Shown: positions 26,460 to 35,871 of the stretch, in pieces
Numbering within the stretch: position 1 is the stretch's first letter
Layout of the letters: every line of letters starts with the position of its first letter
Assembly: GCA_050246635.1 (NCBI GenBank)
Contig: JBFWVR010000013.1
Coordinates: forward strand, 62,001-126,000
Length of the DNA stretch: 64,000 bases
Reading direction: 5' to 3'
Source of the DNA: JBFWVR01 sp050246635
GTDB taxonomy: Bacteria > Acidobacteriota > Vicinamibacteria > Vicinamibacterales > UBA2999
The notes under the pieces: generated by a model
Database searches by the model: none
Seen by the model: only the letters and a program-made list of their open reading frames with translations
Told to the model about the DNA's origin: nothing
Position numbers and translations under genes: made by a program

Positions 26460-27308
26460 TCACTTTGACGGGGCCGCGGCCGGCACCGGGGAGGTGGTCA
26501 TCAGCCGGTCCGGGTCCTCGATCACCTTGCCGTTCCGGTCCACCTCGGTCGCCGAGATGATGTTCGGGAAGAGCGTCGGGCTCTTGTACCACCGGATCCC
26601 CACCACCCAGAGCTTGTAGTACTTCCCGGGCTGGAGCTGGCTCTTGATGCCCTGGGAGTTGATCTTGCCCAGCCACCAGGCGTCCTCGTTCTCGTACTCG
26701 TGGGTCTGGCCCCGGCTGAACAGGTCCACCGCGTGCACCAGGTAGTAGACCTGCGTGCCGTCCGACTCGTAATGGGTCGCGTTGTCGTCGGTGACCTGCA
26801 CGTAGTGGGGACGCGGCACGACGTACATCCCCGGGATGCCCACGAACAGGGCCACCGAGAAGGTCACGAACGCCTTGCGGATGACCGACCAGTGCCAGAA
26901 GCGGCGGATCGCCTTCTCGGCCGCCAGGTAGTGCACCGCCAGCGGCCGGGCGAACTCGACGTAGGCGGCGTAGCGCTGCTCCCACAGCAGCTGGAGGTCG
27001 TCCTGGAAGCCCTCGACGAGGCTGTCCCGGCGTCCCGGCCGCGGCGGCACCCCGCCCGACGCCCACAGCATGAACACCATGCCGATGCGCAGGAAGAAGC
27101 GGATCAGGCTGAAGAACGACCCGATCACCCAGAGCCAGAAGCCGATCAGCGACAGGACGACGTAGAAGAAGAAGGGGAGGAAACGCAGCAGCTCCCACAG
27201 GTCGACGACCAGGCGCCGGCAGAAGCGCCCGATGCCCTCCACCGCCGAGACGACGCGCGACTCGGCGCGCCGGACGAACCCGGGCTCAGGGTTTGCTGCT
27301 GCCTGCAT
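26460..27308 (-). CDS. Membrane protein, possible DUF1523 family, copy 2
   Basis: 282 aa, paralogue of the 24990 gene. N-terminal hairpins LRFLPFFFYVVLSLIGFWLW and LIRFFLRIGMVFMLWASGG, a later helix (FVTFSVALFVGIPGMYVVPRP), then the shared exported core VQVTDDNATHYESDG, YYLVHAVDLF, ENEDAWWLGKINSQ and YYKLWVVGIRWY. It lacks the long Pro-rich tail of copy 1. The start ATG overlaps the end of the upstream barrel gene by 23 bp, so the two are translationally coupled. Confidence 0.72.
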   Translation of the reverse strand: MQAAANPEPGFVRRAESRVVSAVEGIGRFCRRLVVDLWELLRFLPFFFYVVLSLIGFWLWVIGSFFSLIRFFLRIGMVFMLWASGGVPPRPGRRDSLVEGFQDDLQLLWEQRYAAYVEFARPLAVHYLAAEKAIRRFWHWSVIRKAFVTFSVALFVGIPGMYVVPRPHYVQVTDDNATHYESDGTQVYYLVHAVDLFSRGQTHEYENEDAWWLGKINSQGIKSQLQPGKYYKLWVVGIRWYKSPTLFPNIISATEVDRNGKVIEDPDRLMTTSPVPAAAPSK

Positions 27309-28131
27309 CCGCCTTCTTCAGCGTGATCTGCACCCCGACGCCGAGCTCCTTCTGCGTGGGGCCGTTCTCGGGCGAGTGCAGCGCGTCGTACTGGTGCGTG
27401 TAGTAGATCTTCAGGCCCACCGACTTCGACACCTGCGAGAGCAACGTGGCGCTGAGCTCCCAGTGGTGGTCATCGGTCGCGCTGGTGTCCACGTGCGCCT
27501 TGAAGTACTCCTCGAAACCGAGCACCGGCGTAATGTGGTACGTGAACAACTGCAGGATGCCGACGTCGCGGACCTGGTCCCCGAGCTCGGTGTGTCCGCG
27601 ATCTTCCTTGCCGAGCGCGAACGACCCGCCGACCTGCGCGAAGATGCGGCCCGTCTCGATCAGGTTGTAGCCGATGCCGCCCTCGGCGGCCGCGCGGTAG
27701 TTCAGATCCAGGATGGCGTCGCGTTTGTACTGGCCGATCCCGAGCAGGCTCCAGCGCAGGTTCAGCGGGCGGATATACGTGAAGAGGACCTGCTGGTTGT
27801 CCTCGACGGTGATGCTGTCCGACTGGGGCGTGGCCTTGTAGTCCGCATACTGCAGGCCGACGTCCAGCCGCAGCAGCTCCCGCTTCTTCGTCGTGTGCGC
27901 CCCCCAGCCGCTGACCGACCACCCGAGCGTCTCGGTCCGCCCCTGCTTCATGGTCGCGCCCAGCGTGATCGAGGCCCCGCTCTGGCCGGGCCGCGGCGCC
28001 GCCTGCATGTCCTCGACGAGCTCCGGCAGCGCATCGATGTCCTGCGCCCACAACCGCGCGGGGAGCCCCAGGACGAGGGCGAGCAGGACGCCGGAAACGA
28101 TGAATCGATGGGGGAAGCGATGGACGGGCAT
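27286..28131 (-). CDS. Outer-membrane barrel, DUF481-type
   Basis: 281 aa. Signal peptide FIVSGVLLALVLGLPARLWAQ, then repeating beta strands typical of DUF481 barrels (ASITLGATMKQGRTETLGWSV, LLRLDVGLQYADYKA, QQVLFTYIRPLNLRWSLLG, GGIGYNLIETGRIFAQVG, VGLKIYYTHQYDALHS). Start ATG 28131; a long in-frame extension upstream is antisense to the PKS gene and not real. It is the first gene of a unit that continues into the 26460 membrane protein, so the two probably form an envelope-spanning pair. Confidence 0.75.
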   Translation of the reverse strand: MPVHRFPHRFIVSGVLLALVLGLPARLWAQDIDALPELVEDMQAAPRPGQSGASITLGATMKQGRTETLGWSVSGWGAHTTKKRELLRLDVGLQYADYKATPQSDSITVEDNQQVLFTYIRPLNLRWSLLGIGQYKRDAILDLNYRAAAEGGIGYNLIETGRIFAQVGGSFALGKEDRGHTELGDQVRDVGILQLFTYHITPVLGFEEYFKAHVDTSATDDHHWELSATLLSQVSKSVGLKIYYTHQYDALHSPENGPTQKELGVGVQITLKKADAGSSKP

Positions 28132-28172
28132 GGCCGAGTATTGTCGATGAGCCTCTCGCCCCCCGTCAACAG

Positions 28173-28235
28173 CACGGGTGCCGCACCCCCCGTGCCGCAC
28201 CTTCGTGTGGCACCTCCGTGCGGCACCTTCGTGCG
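28173..28235. repeat. Imperfect GTGCGGCACC repeats upstream of the giant PKS
   Basis: Three to four degenerate copies of a 20-25 bp unit (GTGCCGCACC..., CCGTGCGGCACCTTCGTG) fill the divergent gap before a TAGACT -10-like box at 28237-28242. Possibly regulatory; no defined operator recognised. Confidence 0.5.
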
Positions 28236-28279
28236 TTAGACTGGCCGCACTCCTCAGTGCGGCCTTCGTGGCCGCGGGT

Positions 28280-31200
28280 ATGCCCTTGTCGAAGATCGTT
28301 CGCCCCGACACGCCGGACACCACCGCCCCCCCGTTCCGGTGCGCCACGCTCCTGCCGGCCGCCTTCGGTGACGCCCGGCTGACGACCGAGACGGCACGGG
28401 CCGGCGGGATCGGCCTGCTCGACGCGGTGCACCTGCGGGATGCGCAGGATGGCGCGGCGCTGCACGCGGTGAGCCGCGCGGCTGCCGCCGTGGTCGACGA
28501 CGGCACGGCAAGGCTCGGCCTCCGCCTGCACGCGGACGACCTGTCCCGCCATCGTCCGCTGCTCGACGCGCTGGCGGGCCGCGCGCACTGGATCCTCCTC
28601 TGCGGCTGGTCCGCGGCCACGCTGCCCGGCGTGCTGGAGGCGTTGGCCTCGCCCGGACGGGACATCTGGCTCGAGATCGGGGCTGCCGGAGAGACCGCGG
28701 CCGTGGCGCCCGCCCTGCCCTTCGCGGGCTGGGCGGCGCGTGGCGCCGAATGCGGCGGACTTGGCGGCGGCGAATCCGCGTTCGTCCTTGCACAGTTTCT
28801 GGCGCGCCAGCCCCGCCCGTTCATCGTGCGCGGTGGCATCGGACCGCATGCCGCGGCGGCCTGCCTCGTGGCCGGGGCGCACGCCGTGGTGCTGGACGAC
28901 GTGCTGTGGCTCCTGCGTGAGTCGCCGCTCCCGCCGGAGTGGCGCCACCTCGTGGGCCGGCTCGGGCTGACCGACACGACGCGCGCCGGCGCCTCCCATG
29001 GCCTGGTCGTCCGGGTGCTCGAGCGGCCCGAGGCGCCCGCCGGGCGGGCCCTGCTCCGGGCGGAGGCGGCCATCGACGGCAACGGGTCGCCCGAGGCGCG
29101 CCGGCGCCAGTGGTTGTCGCACGTCGCCGCCGTGGTGGGGTGGGGGGACCCGGCGCGCCACGCCTGGCCGGTCGGCGAGGGCATCGGGCAGGCCGCCGCC
29201 ATCGCGGCGCGGTATCGCACCACCGCGCGGCTCGTGAGAGCGGTCGTCGAGGCGGCGCACGCCCAGGCCGCCGCGGCGGCCAGGCTGGCGCCGCTTGCGC
29301 CCGGCGCGCCCCTGGCCGCCTCGCTCGGCACCCGCTATCCCGTGGTGCAGGGCCCGATGACGCGTGTCAGCGATCGCGTCGAGTTCGCCGACGCCGTGTC
29401 GGCCGGGGGCGGGTTGCCGCTCCTCGCCCTCGCGCTCATGCGCGGCCCCGAGGTCGCGACGCTCGTCGACTCGGCCCGCGACACGCTCGCCGGACGGGCG
29501 TGGGGCGTTGGCATCCTGGGCTTCGTGCCGCCGGAGCTTCGCCAGGAGCAGATGGCCGTCGTCGAGCGTGTGAAGCCGCCGTTCGCGCTGATTGCCGGCG
29601 GCCGTCCCGACCAGGCCGATGCCCTCGAACGCCAGGGCATCCGGACGTTCCTCCATGTCCCGGCGCCGCTGCTCGCGCCGTTCCTGGCGCAGGGCGTGCG
29701 GCGGTTCGTCTTCGAGGGCGGTGAGTGCGGCGGTCACGTCGGGCCGCTGCACAGCTTCGCGCTCTGGGAGGCGGCCGTCGCGATGCTCGTGGAGGGCGTG
29801 GCGCCGGCGGATCGGTCGTCCGTCCAGGTGCTGTTCGCGGGGGGCATCCACGACGACCTGTCGGGGGCAATGGTCTCCGCGCTGGCGGCGCCGCTCGCCG
29901 AGCTCGGGATGCAGGTGGGCGTGCTCATGGGCACGGCGTACCTGTTCACGCGCGAGGCCGTCGAGGCCGGGGCCATCACGACCGGCTTCCAGTCGGAGGC
30001 GCTGCGCAGCGCCGACACGGTGACGATCGAGACGGGCCCCGGTCATGTGATCCGCTGCGCCCACACGCCGTTCGTGGACCACTTCGAGGCCGAGCGCCGG
30101 GCGCTCGAGGCGCAGGGCCTCGGTGGCGCCGCGCTCGGCGACGCACTCGAGGCGCTCATCGTCGGGCGGTCGCGCATCGCGTCGAAGGGCCTGGAGCGGG
30201 ACGGCCATCAACTGGTGGTGGTGGACGCGCCACGCCAGCGTGAGGACGGCCTCTTCATGCTCGGGGAAGTCGCCGCGTTCCACACGGCGACGACCACGGT
30301 GGCCGAGCTGCACGCCCAGGTCGCGTCGGGCAGCACGGCATGGCTGGCGGCGCATGCGCCGGTCGCGGCGGTCGCGCCGGCCGGCGAGCCGCCCCGGCCC
30401 CTCGACATCGCCATTGTCGGCTGGTCGTGCCTCGTGCCCGGCGCGCGTGACGTCGAGACGTTCTGGCGCAACCTGCTGGCGCAGCGTCCGGCCATCCGGG
30501 AGATTCCGCCGGAGCGCTGGGACTGGCGGCTCTTCTACGACCCGGTGGCCGGCGCGCGTGACCGCATCGCCTCCAGATGGGGCGGCTTCGTGGATCCGAT
30601 CCCGTTTGATCCGCTGCGCTTCGGCATCCCGCCACGTTCGCTGCCGGCGATCACGCCGCCGCAACTGCTGGCGCTGGAGCTCACCCGGCGTGCGCTGGTG
30701 GACGCGGGCTTCCCGGACGCCAGGCCGGACGAGGCGGTCCGGGCGCGTACGACGGTGGTCTTCGGCATCGGCAACACGGCCGATCTCGAGCAGCTCTACA
30801 TGACGCGCGCCGCGTTGCCCCTCATCGTGCCGGGGGCGGGCGAGGAGGTGCTCGCGCGACTGCCGGAGTGGACCGAGGAGAGTTATCCCGGCCTGCTCGG
30901 GGCGGTCGTGGCGGGACGTGTCGCCAACCGCTTCGACTTCGGTGGTCCCAACCTGACGATCGACGCCGCGTGCGCGAGTTCCCTGGCGGCTCTCGACTCC
31001 GCGGTCCGCGAGCTGGCGGAAGGACGCTCCGATCTCGCGGTCGCCGGCGGCCTCGAGTTCGAGATGTCGCCGCAGGCGTTCATGGGCTTCAGCCACACCC
31101 GGGCCCTGTCGCCCCGCGGCCGTGCCGATGTCTTCGATGCCGGCGCGGACGGCATCGTCATCAGCGAGGGCGGCGTCGTGCTCGTCCTGAAGCGCCTGGC

Positions 31201-34200
31201 GGATGCCGAACGCGACGGCGATCGCATCTACGGCGTGATCAAGTCGATGGGCGCGTCGAGCGACGGGCGGGGCCTGAGCATGACGGCGCCGAAGTCGGAG
31301 GGCCAGCGCCGCGCCCTCGACCGCGCGTACGGCCGCGCCGGCATCGACCCGGCCACCCTCGGGCTCTACGAGGCGCACGGCACCGGCACCGCCCTCGGTG
31401 ACGCGGCGGAAGCGACCACCATCGGCGGACTGCTGCGCCAGGCCGGAGCCGCGCCGGGCACCTGCGCGATCGGATCGGCGAAGAGCCTGATCGGACACAC
31501 ACGCACGGCCGCCGGAATGGTGGCGTTGCTCAAGGCCACGCTCGCGCTTCATCACCGCACGATCCCGCCGCACGCGGGGGTCTCGAAGCCGCTTGCGGCC
31601 CTGGCCGGCGACGCGCCCATCTACGTGGCGGACGCGCCGCGGCCCTGGATGCCGCGCCCCGACCGGCCGCGCCGCGCGGGCGCGAGCGCCTTCGGTTTCG
31701 GCGGGACGAACTTCCACGTCGTCGTGGAGGAGTACCCGGCGGCCGCTGCCGTGCCGGCGCCGGGCGGCGCGGCCTGGCCCGTGGAGCTGTTCGTGCTGTC
31801 CGCCGACGATGCGGACGGGCTCGAGCGTGCGCTCGAGCGCCTGGATCGGGCCGCGGCCCGGCTCGACGCCGAGACGACCGCCGGTGTGCCATCGCAGTTC
31901 ACGCTCCGGGATCTGGCGTACGTCTGCGCGGTCGAGGCCTCGACGCCGGGCGCCGCGCGCCTGGCCTTCACGGCCACGACCGCGAGTGAGTTGAGGCCCC
32001 GCATCGCGGCCGCTCGCCGCGCGGCGCGCGGCGCGACCGAACGTGACGTCTTCACCGGCAGCGGCGCGCCCGCGGGCCTCCTGGCCTGCGTGTTCCCCGG
32101 ACAGGGATCGCAGTATCCGGGCATGGGGCAGGAGGTCGCGACGTTCGTGCCGGCCCTCCGTGCCGTCGCGGCAAGGGCCGATGAGCTCCGGGGCAGTCGC
32201 GGTCGCCCCCTGGCGGCGGCGATGTGGCCGCCGGCTGCTTTCGACGACGTGAGCCGCGACGCGCAGGCGGCCGCCCTTGCCAATACCGCCGTCGCGCAGC
32301 CGGCCATCGGCGTGGTCGCCTGTGGCACCCTCGATGTGCTGACCGCCGCGGGCGTCGAGCCCGATGCCGTCGCGGGGCACAGCTACGGCGAGTTCGTCGC
32401 GCTGCATGCCGCGGGCGCGCTCGACCGCGACGCGCTCCTTCGCCTCTCGGCGGCCAGGGGCGAGGCCATGGCGGACGTCGGCGCTGATGCCGGCACGATG
32501 GCGATGCTGGCCCTCCCGTTCGCGGAGGCCGAACAGTACCTGCGTGGCGTCGACGGCGTGGTGCTCGCGAACCGGAACGCGCCCGGGCAGGTCGTCGTCT
32601 CCGGGACGACGGTTGGCGTCGCCGCCGTCGTCGAACGCGTCCGGGCGGATGGGCACGTCGCGAAGGCGCTGCCGGTCTCCGGCGCGTTCCACTCGCCGTT
32701 GATGGCGCCGGCCCGGCCGAAGCTCGCCGCGGCCATTGGCGCGGTGACCTTCGCTCGTCCGCGCGTGCCCGTGTACGCGAACCTCGATGGCCAGCCGTAC
32801 CCTGGAGACCCGGCGGCCATCGCCGCGCGGCTCGAGGCGCACCTCGAGCAGCCGGTGGAGTTCGCTTCCGCGATCGAGGCCATGGATGCCGGCGGCGTCC
32901 GCACGTTCGTGGAAGTCGGACCGGGCCGCGTCCTGAGCGGACTCGTGCGCCGCACCCTGGGCGATCGCCCGTTCACCACGATCACCACTGATGGTGGCCT
33001 CGACGGCCTGCTCGCGGCCATGGCCCGGCTCTTCGCGGAAGGCCGCCTGTCGCGGCCGTCGTCGCTGTTCGCCGGGCGAGCGCTCACCTGGGTGGATCTG
33101 GATCGCCTCCCGCCGCCGTCGCCAGCACCCGCGTGGTTCATCGACGGCGCGCACGTGTGGCCGTCGGGCTCGGAGGTCCACACGTCGGGGCAGGCGCCCT
33201 TCCTCGACGCCGACACCGCCGCCGCGCAGGCCAGCCAGCTCGCGAGGCGGTCGCCCACGGACGTGCCCGCGGTCGTCGTGCAGCCGCCCTCCGGACCGCT
33301 CGCGGATGTCTATCGCGAGTACGAGCAGACGATGCGGCGCTTCCTCGATCAGCAGGAACGGATGCTCGAGCAGGTGTTGCGGGCGTCGGTGGGAGACCTG
33401 CCGCCGATGACGGCCGGTGCGCCGGGTGAGCCCCGTCCCCTCCTCGAGCCAGGTCCCACGCCGCAGGCGCCAGCGGCCCCCGCGGACGACACGGCGGTCG
33501 ATCGCGAGAGCCTCGTGGCTCGACTCGTCCGCATCGTCGGGGACCGCACCGGCTACGGGGACGATGCGCTCGATCCCGGCCTCGACCTCGAGGCCGATCT
33601 GGGCATCGACTCGATCAAGCGCATCGAGATCATCGGGTCGTTCGCGAGCTCATTGCCGCCGGCGCACGCGGATGCGCTCAAGGGCGAGCTCGACCGCCTG
33701 ACGCGACTGCGCACGCTCGGCGCGATTGCCGAGCACTCGGCACGGGCGCTGGCCGGCGTACCCGCCGCCGGTGCCGGGGACGTCCTGACCGGCGGCGCGG
33801 ACGAGTGCCGCCGCTTCGTCATCGTGCCCGTGGAGGCCCCGGCTCCCGAGGCTGGCGTCGAGACCGTCACGGGCCTCCATCTCGTGACCGACGACCGGCT
33901 CGGGGTTGCCCCGCATGTCGCCGAGGCGCTGGCCGCCCGCGGAGCGGAGGTGGTCCGCATCCCGGAGGCCACGCTGCTCGACCCGCCGGCGCTCGAGTCG
34001 GCCGTGGCCGACGCGCGGGGACGTCACGGCGCGGTGCGCTGCGTGGTGCACCTCGCGCCGCTCGGCCGTCCAGCATCACACGACGACCCCTCGTGGCGGC
34101 TCGAGGGCCAGGCGACGACGCGCAGCCTGTTCGGCCTGTTGAAACTCGTGGCCGGGGATCTCGCGAACGGCAGCGGTGCCACGATCCTGGCGGCCACGGG

Positions 34201-35257
34201 GATGGGCGGTGACTGGGGGCGGACGACCTGCCGCCCGGGCGCGGAGATGGCGGGTGGCTGTCACGGCCTGCTGCGATCGTTCGAGCGCGAGCATCCTGAC
34301 GTCCGGGCCGTGACCGTCGACCTGAACGAGGCCGAACCCATCGAGGTCCTGGCACATGCCGTCGTCGCGGAAGTGCTCGAGCGTGGCGCCCTGCGTGAAG
34401 TGGGCTGGCGCGCGGGGACTCGCTACGTGAACCGCGCCGAGCCCGCGCCGCTCGACGACCGGGCGCCCGACGCGCTCGCGTTGCCTGAGGCCGGTGCGGT
34501 CGTGCTCGCGACGGGCGGCACCCGTGGCATCACCGCCGAGATCTGCCAGGAGATTGCCGCTCCCGGCGTGCGGTTCGTCCTGATCGGCCGCGGCGCGCCG
34601 GCCGACGGCGTGGACCCGGCGGCCGACGAGCGGCGGCGCGCCGTCGACGGGCTGCGCGCGCGTGGCGCGGAGGTCGAGGTCGTCGCGGCCGACGTGACCG
34701 ACGCGGCCGCCTTCGGCGCCGCCATCGAGGACGTGTATCGGCGCCACGGCCGCATCGATGGCGTGCTGCACGGCGCCGGCGTCATCCACGACCAGCGGTT
34801 CGAGCTCAAGACGCTCGCGTCCTTCGACCGGATCTTCGAGACCAAGGTCGGCGGCGCGCTGACGCTGTTGCGGCACCTGCGGCCAGAGGGCCTGCGGTGG
34901 GTGGTGCTCTTCGGCTCGGTGTCCGGCCGGTTCGGCAACCCGGGCCAGACCGACTACGCGGCGGCGAACGAGGTGTTGAACCGACTCGGCTGGACGTTCA
35001 GGCGCCATGCCCCCGCGGCTCACGTGGTGACCATCAATTGGGGCCCGTGGCGCGGGCTGGGCATGATGAGCGCCGCGACGCTGGCGCTCGTCGAGGCCCG
35101 CGGCATCCGCGCGATCGAGATTCCGGCGGGCCGGCGCTTCGTGGCCCGCGAGATCGCCAGTGGTTTCCGGGACGAGGTCGAAGTCGTCGCCGGGGATGGG
35201 CCGTGGGCGCACTCCGGTTCGGGCGCCGTGCTGGTCACGACGGGTGAGACCATCTAG
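28280..35257 (+). CDS. PUFA-synthase-like type I PKS: NPD(ER)-KS-AT-ACP-KR
   Basis: 2325 aa multidomain synthase. Residues 10-280 look like a decayed NPD-type barrel (RGGIGPHAAAACLVAGAHAVV); 345-655 is an intact one (VVQGPMTRVSD, EGGECGGHVGP, FAGGIHDD), the FMN enoyl-reductase family of PfaD. KS 705-1140 has catalytic Cys898 (DAACASSLAAL), His1033 (EAHGTGT) and His1073 (KSLIGHT). AT 1265-1570 has Ser1368 (GHSYGEF) and GAFHS, pointing to malonyl-CoA. ACP 1740-1815 has LGIDSIKRIEI with Ser1778, the form typical of PUFA and heterocyst-glycolipid synthases. KR 1860-2290 has GGTRGITAE and Tyr2226. DH and thioesterase are absent; a free AT-DH is encoded at 38749. ATG 28280 is the assumed start; no clear ribosome site. 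Confidence 0.9.
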   Translation: MPLSKIVRPDTPDTTAPPFRCATLLPAAFGDARLTTETARAGGIGLLDAVHLRDAQDGAALHAVSRAAAAVVDDGTARLGLRLHADDLSRHRPLLDALAGRAHWILLCGWSAATLPGVLEALASPGRDIWLEIGAAGETAAVAPALPFAGWAARGAECGGLGGGESAFVLAQFLARQPRPFIVRGGIGPHAAAACLVAGAHAVVLDDVLWLLRESPLPPEWRHLVGRLGLTDTTRAGASHGLVVRVLERPEAPAGRALLRAEAAIDGNGSPEARRRQWLSHVAAVVGWGDPARHAWPVGEGIGQAAAIAARYRTTARLVRAVVEAAHAQAAAAARLAPLAPGAPLAASLGTRYPVVQGPMTRVSDRVEFADAVSAGGGLPLLALALMRGPEVATLVDSARDTLAGRAWGVGILGFVPPELRQEQMAVVERVKPPFALIAGGRPDQADALERQGIRTFLHVPAPLLAPFLAQGVRRFVFEGGECGGHVGPLHSFALWEAAVAMLVEGVAPADRSSVQVLFAGGIHDDLSGAMVSALAAPLAELGMQVGVLMGTAYLFTREAVEAGAITTGFQSEALRSADTVTIETGPGHVIRCAHTPFVDHFEAERRALEAQGLGGAALGDALEALIVGRSRIASKGLERDGHQLVVVDAPRQREDGLFMLGEVAAFHTATTTVAELHAQVASGSTAWLAAHAPVAAVAPAGEPPRPLDIAIVGWSCLVPGARDVETFWRNLLAQRPAIREIPPERWDWRLFYDPVAGARDRIASRWGGFVDPIPFDPLRFGIPPRSLPAITPPQLLALELTRRALVDAGFPDARPDEAVRARTTVVFGIGNTADLEQLYMTRAALPLIVPGAGEEVLARLPEWTEESYPGLLGAVVAGRVANRFDFGGPNLTIDAACASSLAALDSAVRELAEGRSDLAVAGGLEFEMSPQAFMGFSHTRALSPRGRADVFDAGADGIVISEGGVVLVLKRLADAERDGDRIYGVIKSMGASSDGRGLSMTAPKSEGQRRALDRAYGRAGIDPATLGLYEAHGTGTALGDAAEATTIGGLLRQAGAAPGTCAIGSAKSLIGHTRTAAGMVALLKATLALHHRTIPPHAGVSKPLAALAGDAPIYVADAPRPWMPRPDRPRRAGASAFGFGGTNFHVVVEEYPAAAAVPAPGGAAWPVELFVLSADDADGLERALERLDRAAARLDAETTAGVPSQFTLRDLAYVCAVEASTPGAARLAFTATTASELRPRIAAARRAARGATERDVFTGSGAPAGLLACVFPGQGSQYPGMGQEVATFVPALRAVAARADELRGSRGRPLAAAMWPPAAFDDVSRDAQAAALANTAVAQPAIGVVACGTLDVLTAAGVEPDAVAGHSYGEFVALHAAGALDRDALLRLSAARGEAMADVGADAGTMAMLALPFAEAEQYLRGVDGVVLANRNAPGQVVVSGTTVGVAAVVERVRADGHVAKALPVSGAFHSPLMAPARPKLAAAIGAVTFARPRVPVYANLDGQPYPGDPAAIAARLEAHLEQPVEFASAIEAMDAGGVRTFVEVGPGRVLSGLVRRTLGDRPFTTITTDGGLDGLLAAMARLFAEGRLSRPSSLFAGRALTWVDLDRLPPPSPAPAWFIDGAHVWPSGSEVHTSGQAPFLDADTAAAQASQLARRSPTDVPAVVVQPPSGPLADVYREYEQTMRRFLDQQERMLEQVLRASVGDLPPMTAGAPGEPRPLLEPGPTPQAPAAPADDTAVDRESLVARLVRIVGDRTGYGDDALDPGLDLEADLGIDSIKRIEIIGSFASSLPPAHADALKGELDRLTRLRTLGAIAEHSARALAGVPAAGAGDVLTGGADECRRFVIVPVEAPAPEAGVETVTGLHLVTDDRLGVAPHVAEALAARGAEVVRIPEATLLDPPALESAVADARGRHGAVRCVVHLAPLGRPASHDDPSWRLEGQATTRSLFGLLKLVAGDLANGSGATILAATGMGGDWGRTTCRPGAEMAGGCHGLLRSFEREHPDVRAVTVDLNEAEPIEVLAHAVVAEVLERGALREVGWRAGTRYVNRAEPAPLDDRAPDALALPEAGAVVLATGGTRGITAEICQEIAAPGVRFVLIGRGAPADGVDPAADERRRAVDGLRARGAEVEVVAADVTDAAAFGAAIEDVYRRHGRIDGVLHGAGVIHDQRFELKTLASFDRIFETKVGGALTLLRHLRPEGLRWVVLFGSVSGRFGNPGQTDYAAANEVLNRLGWTFRRHAPAAHVVTINWGPWRGLGMMSAATLALVEARGIRAIEIPAGRRFVAREIASGFRDEVEVVAGDGPWAHSGSGAVLVTTGETI

Positions 35258-35354
35258 GGCGACGGACGGGCCACAGAGACACGGCGGCCCAGAGACAGAG
35301 GAACTTCCGGCCTGAGGGTGATACCTTGGATCGATACCCCCTCCAGGTTGCGCT

Positions 35355-35867
35355 GTGTCTCCGAGCCATGCGTCGCCGCCCGGCTCCGCCGGGCGCGAGA
35401 CCACGATCCACGCGACCACGATCCTCATGGCGGTCGTGCTCGTGGCCTGTGCGGCCGGTGCCTCGTGCGGCGCCGGTGATCGCCAGATCGAGGAGCGGCG
35501 CCGGCTGGATGGTCTCGTCCTCCAGGCCGCCGAGCGCCTGCGCCGCGACGGCGCGTCTCGCACCACCATCACCTACAGCCTGGGCGCGCGCACCGAGGGA
35601 CGCCTCGTGGTGGCCGGCGCGGATGCCGACCTCGAGACCCTGGAGGACTACGGCGTGTCGCTCGATGCCATCGCGCTCTTTCGCGCGTCGCGGCGTCCCG
35701 TGGTGGCGCTGTCGCTGCGTGAGCCCGAAGGCCGCCGCCGGTTGTTGTACTGGGAACCGTCGTTCGACGCCGTCGGCGCGCGCACGGTCTGGATTTCCGA
35801 AGGACGGGCCGTCACGTTGACGGTTGCCTTGCGCGGTCAGGACCCGGTGGTGGTCGACCTGCGCTGA
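35355..35867 (+). CDS. Unrecognised 170-aa protein, possibly exported
   Basis: Follows the giant PKS on the same strand. A hydrophobic stretch ILMAVVLVACAAGASCGAG lies near residues 24-42, either a lipoprotein signal (LVAC) or a membrane anchor. The mature part has TTITYSLGARTEGRLVVAGAD and VVALSLREPEGRRRLLYWEPSF, an all-beta look. GTG at 35355 or ATG at 35427 could be the start. It ends 4 bp from the convergent glycosyltransferase. No family recognised; a role in the cluster is not established. Confidence 0.5.
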   Translation: MSPSHASPPGSAGRETTIHATTILMAVVLVACAAGASCGAGDRQIEERRRLDGLVLQAAERLRRDGASRTTITYSLGARTEGRLVVAGADADLETLEDYGVSLDAIALFRASRRPVVALSLREPEGRRRLLYWEPSFDAVGARTVWISEGRAVTLTVALRGQDPVVVDLR

Positions 35868-35871
35868 GCGG

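Noticed and set aside
27286..29331. Long version of the DUF481 barrel gene
   Set aside because: The extra 400 residues are antisense to the PKS; the signal peptide begins at 28131.
28166..33181. 1671-codon open frame antisense to the giant PKS
   Set aside because: Arg/His/Gly-rich text with no domains; an artefact of high GC in the third codon position of the real PKS gene.
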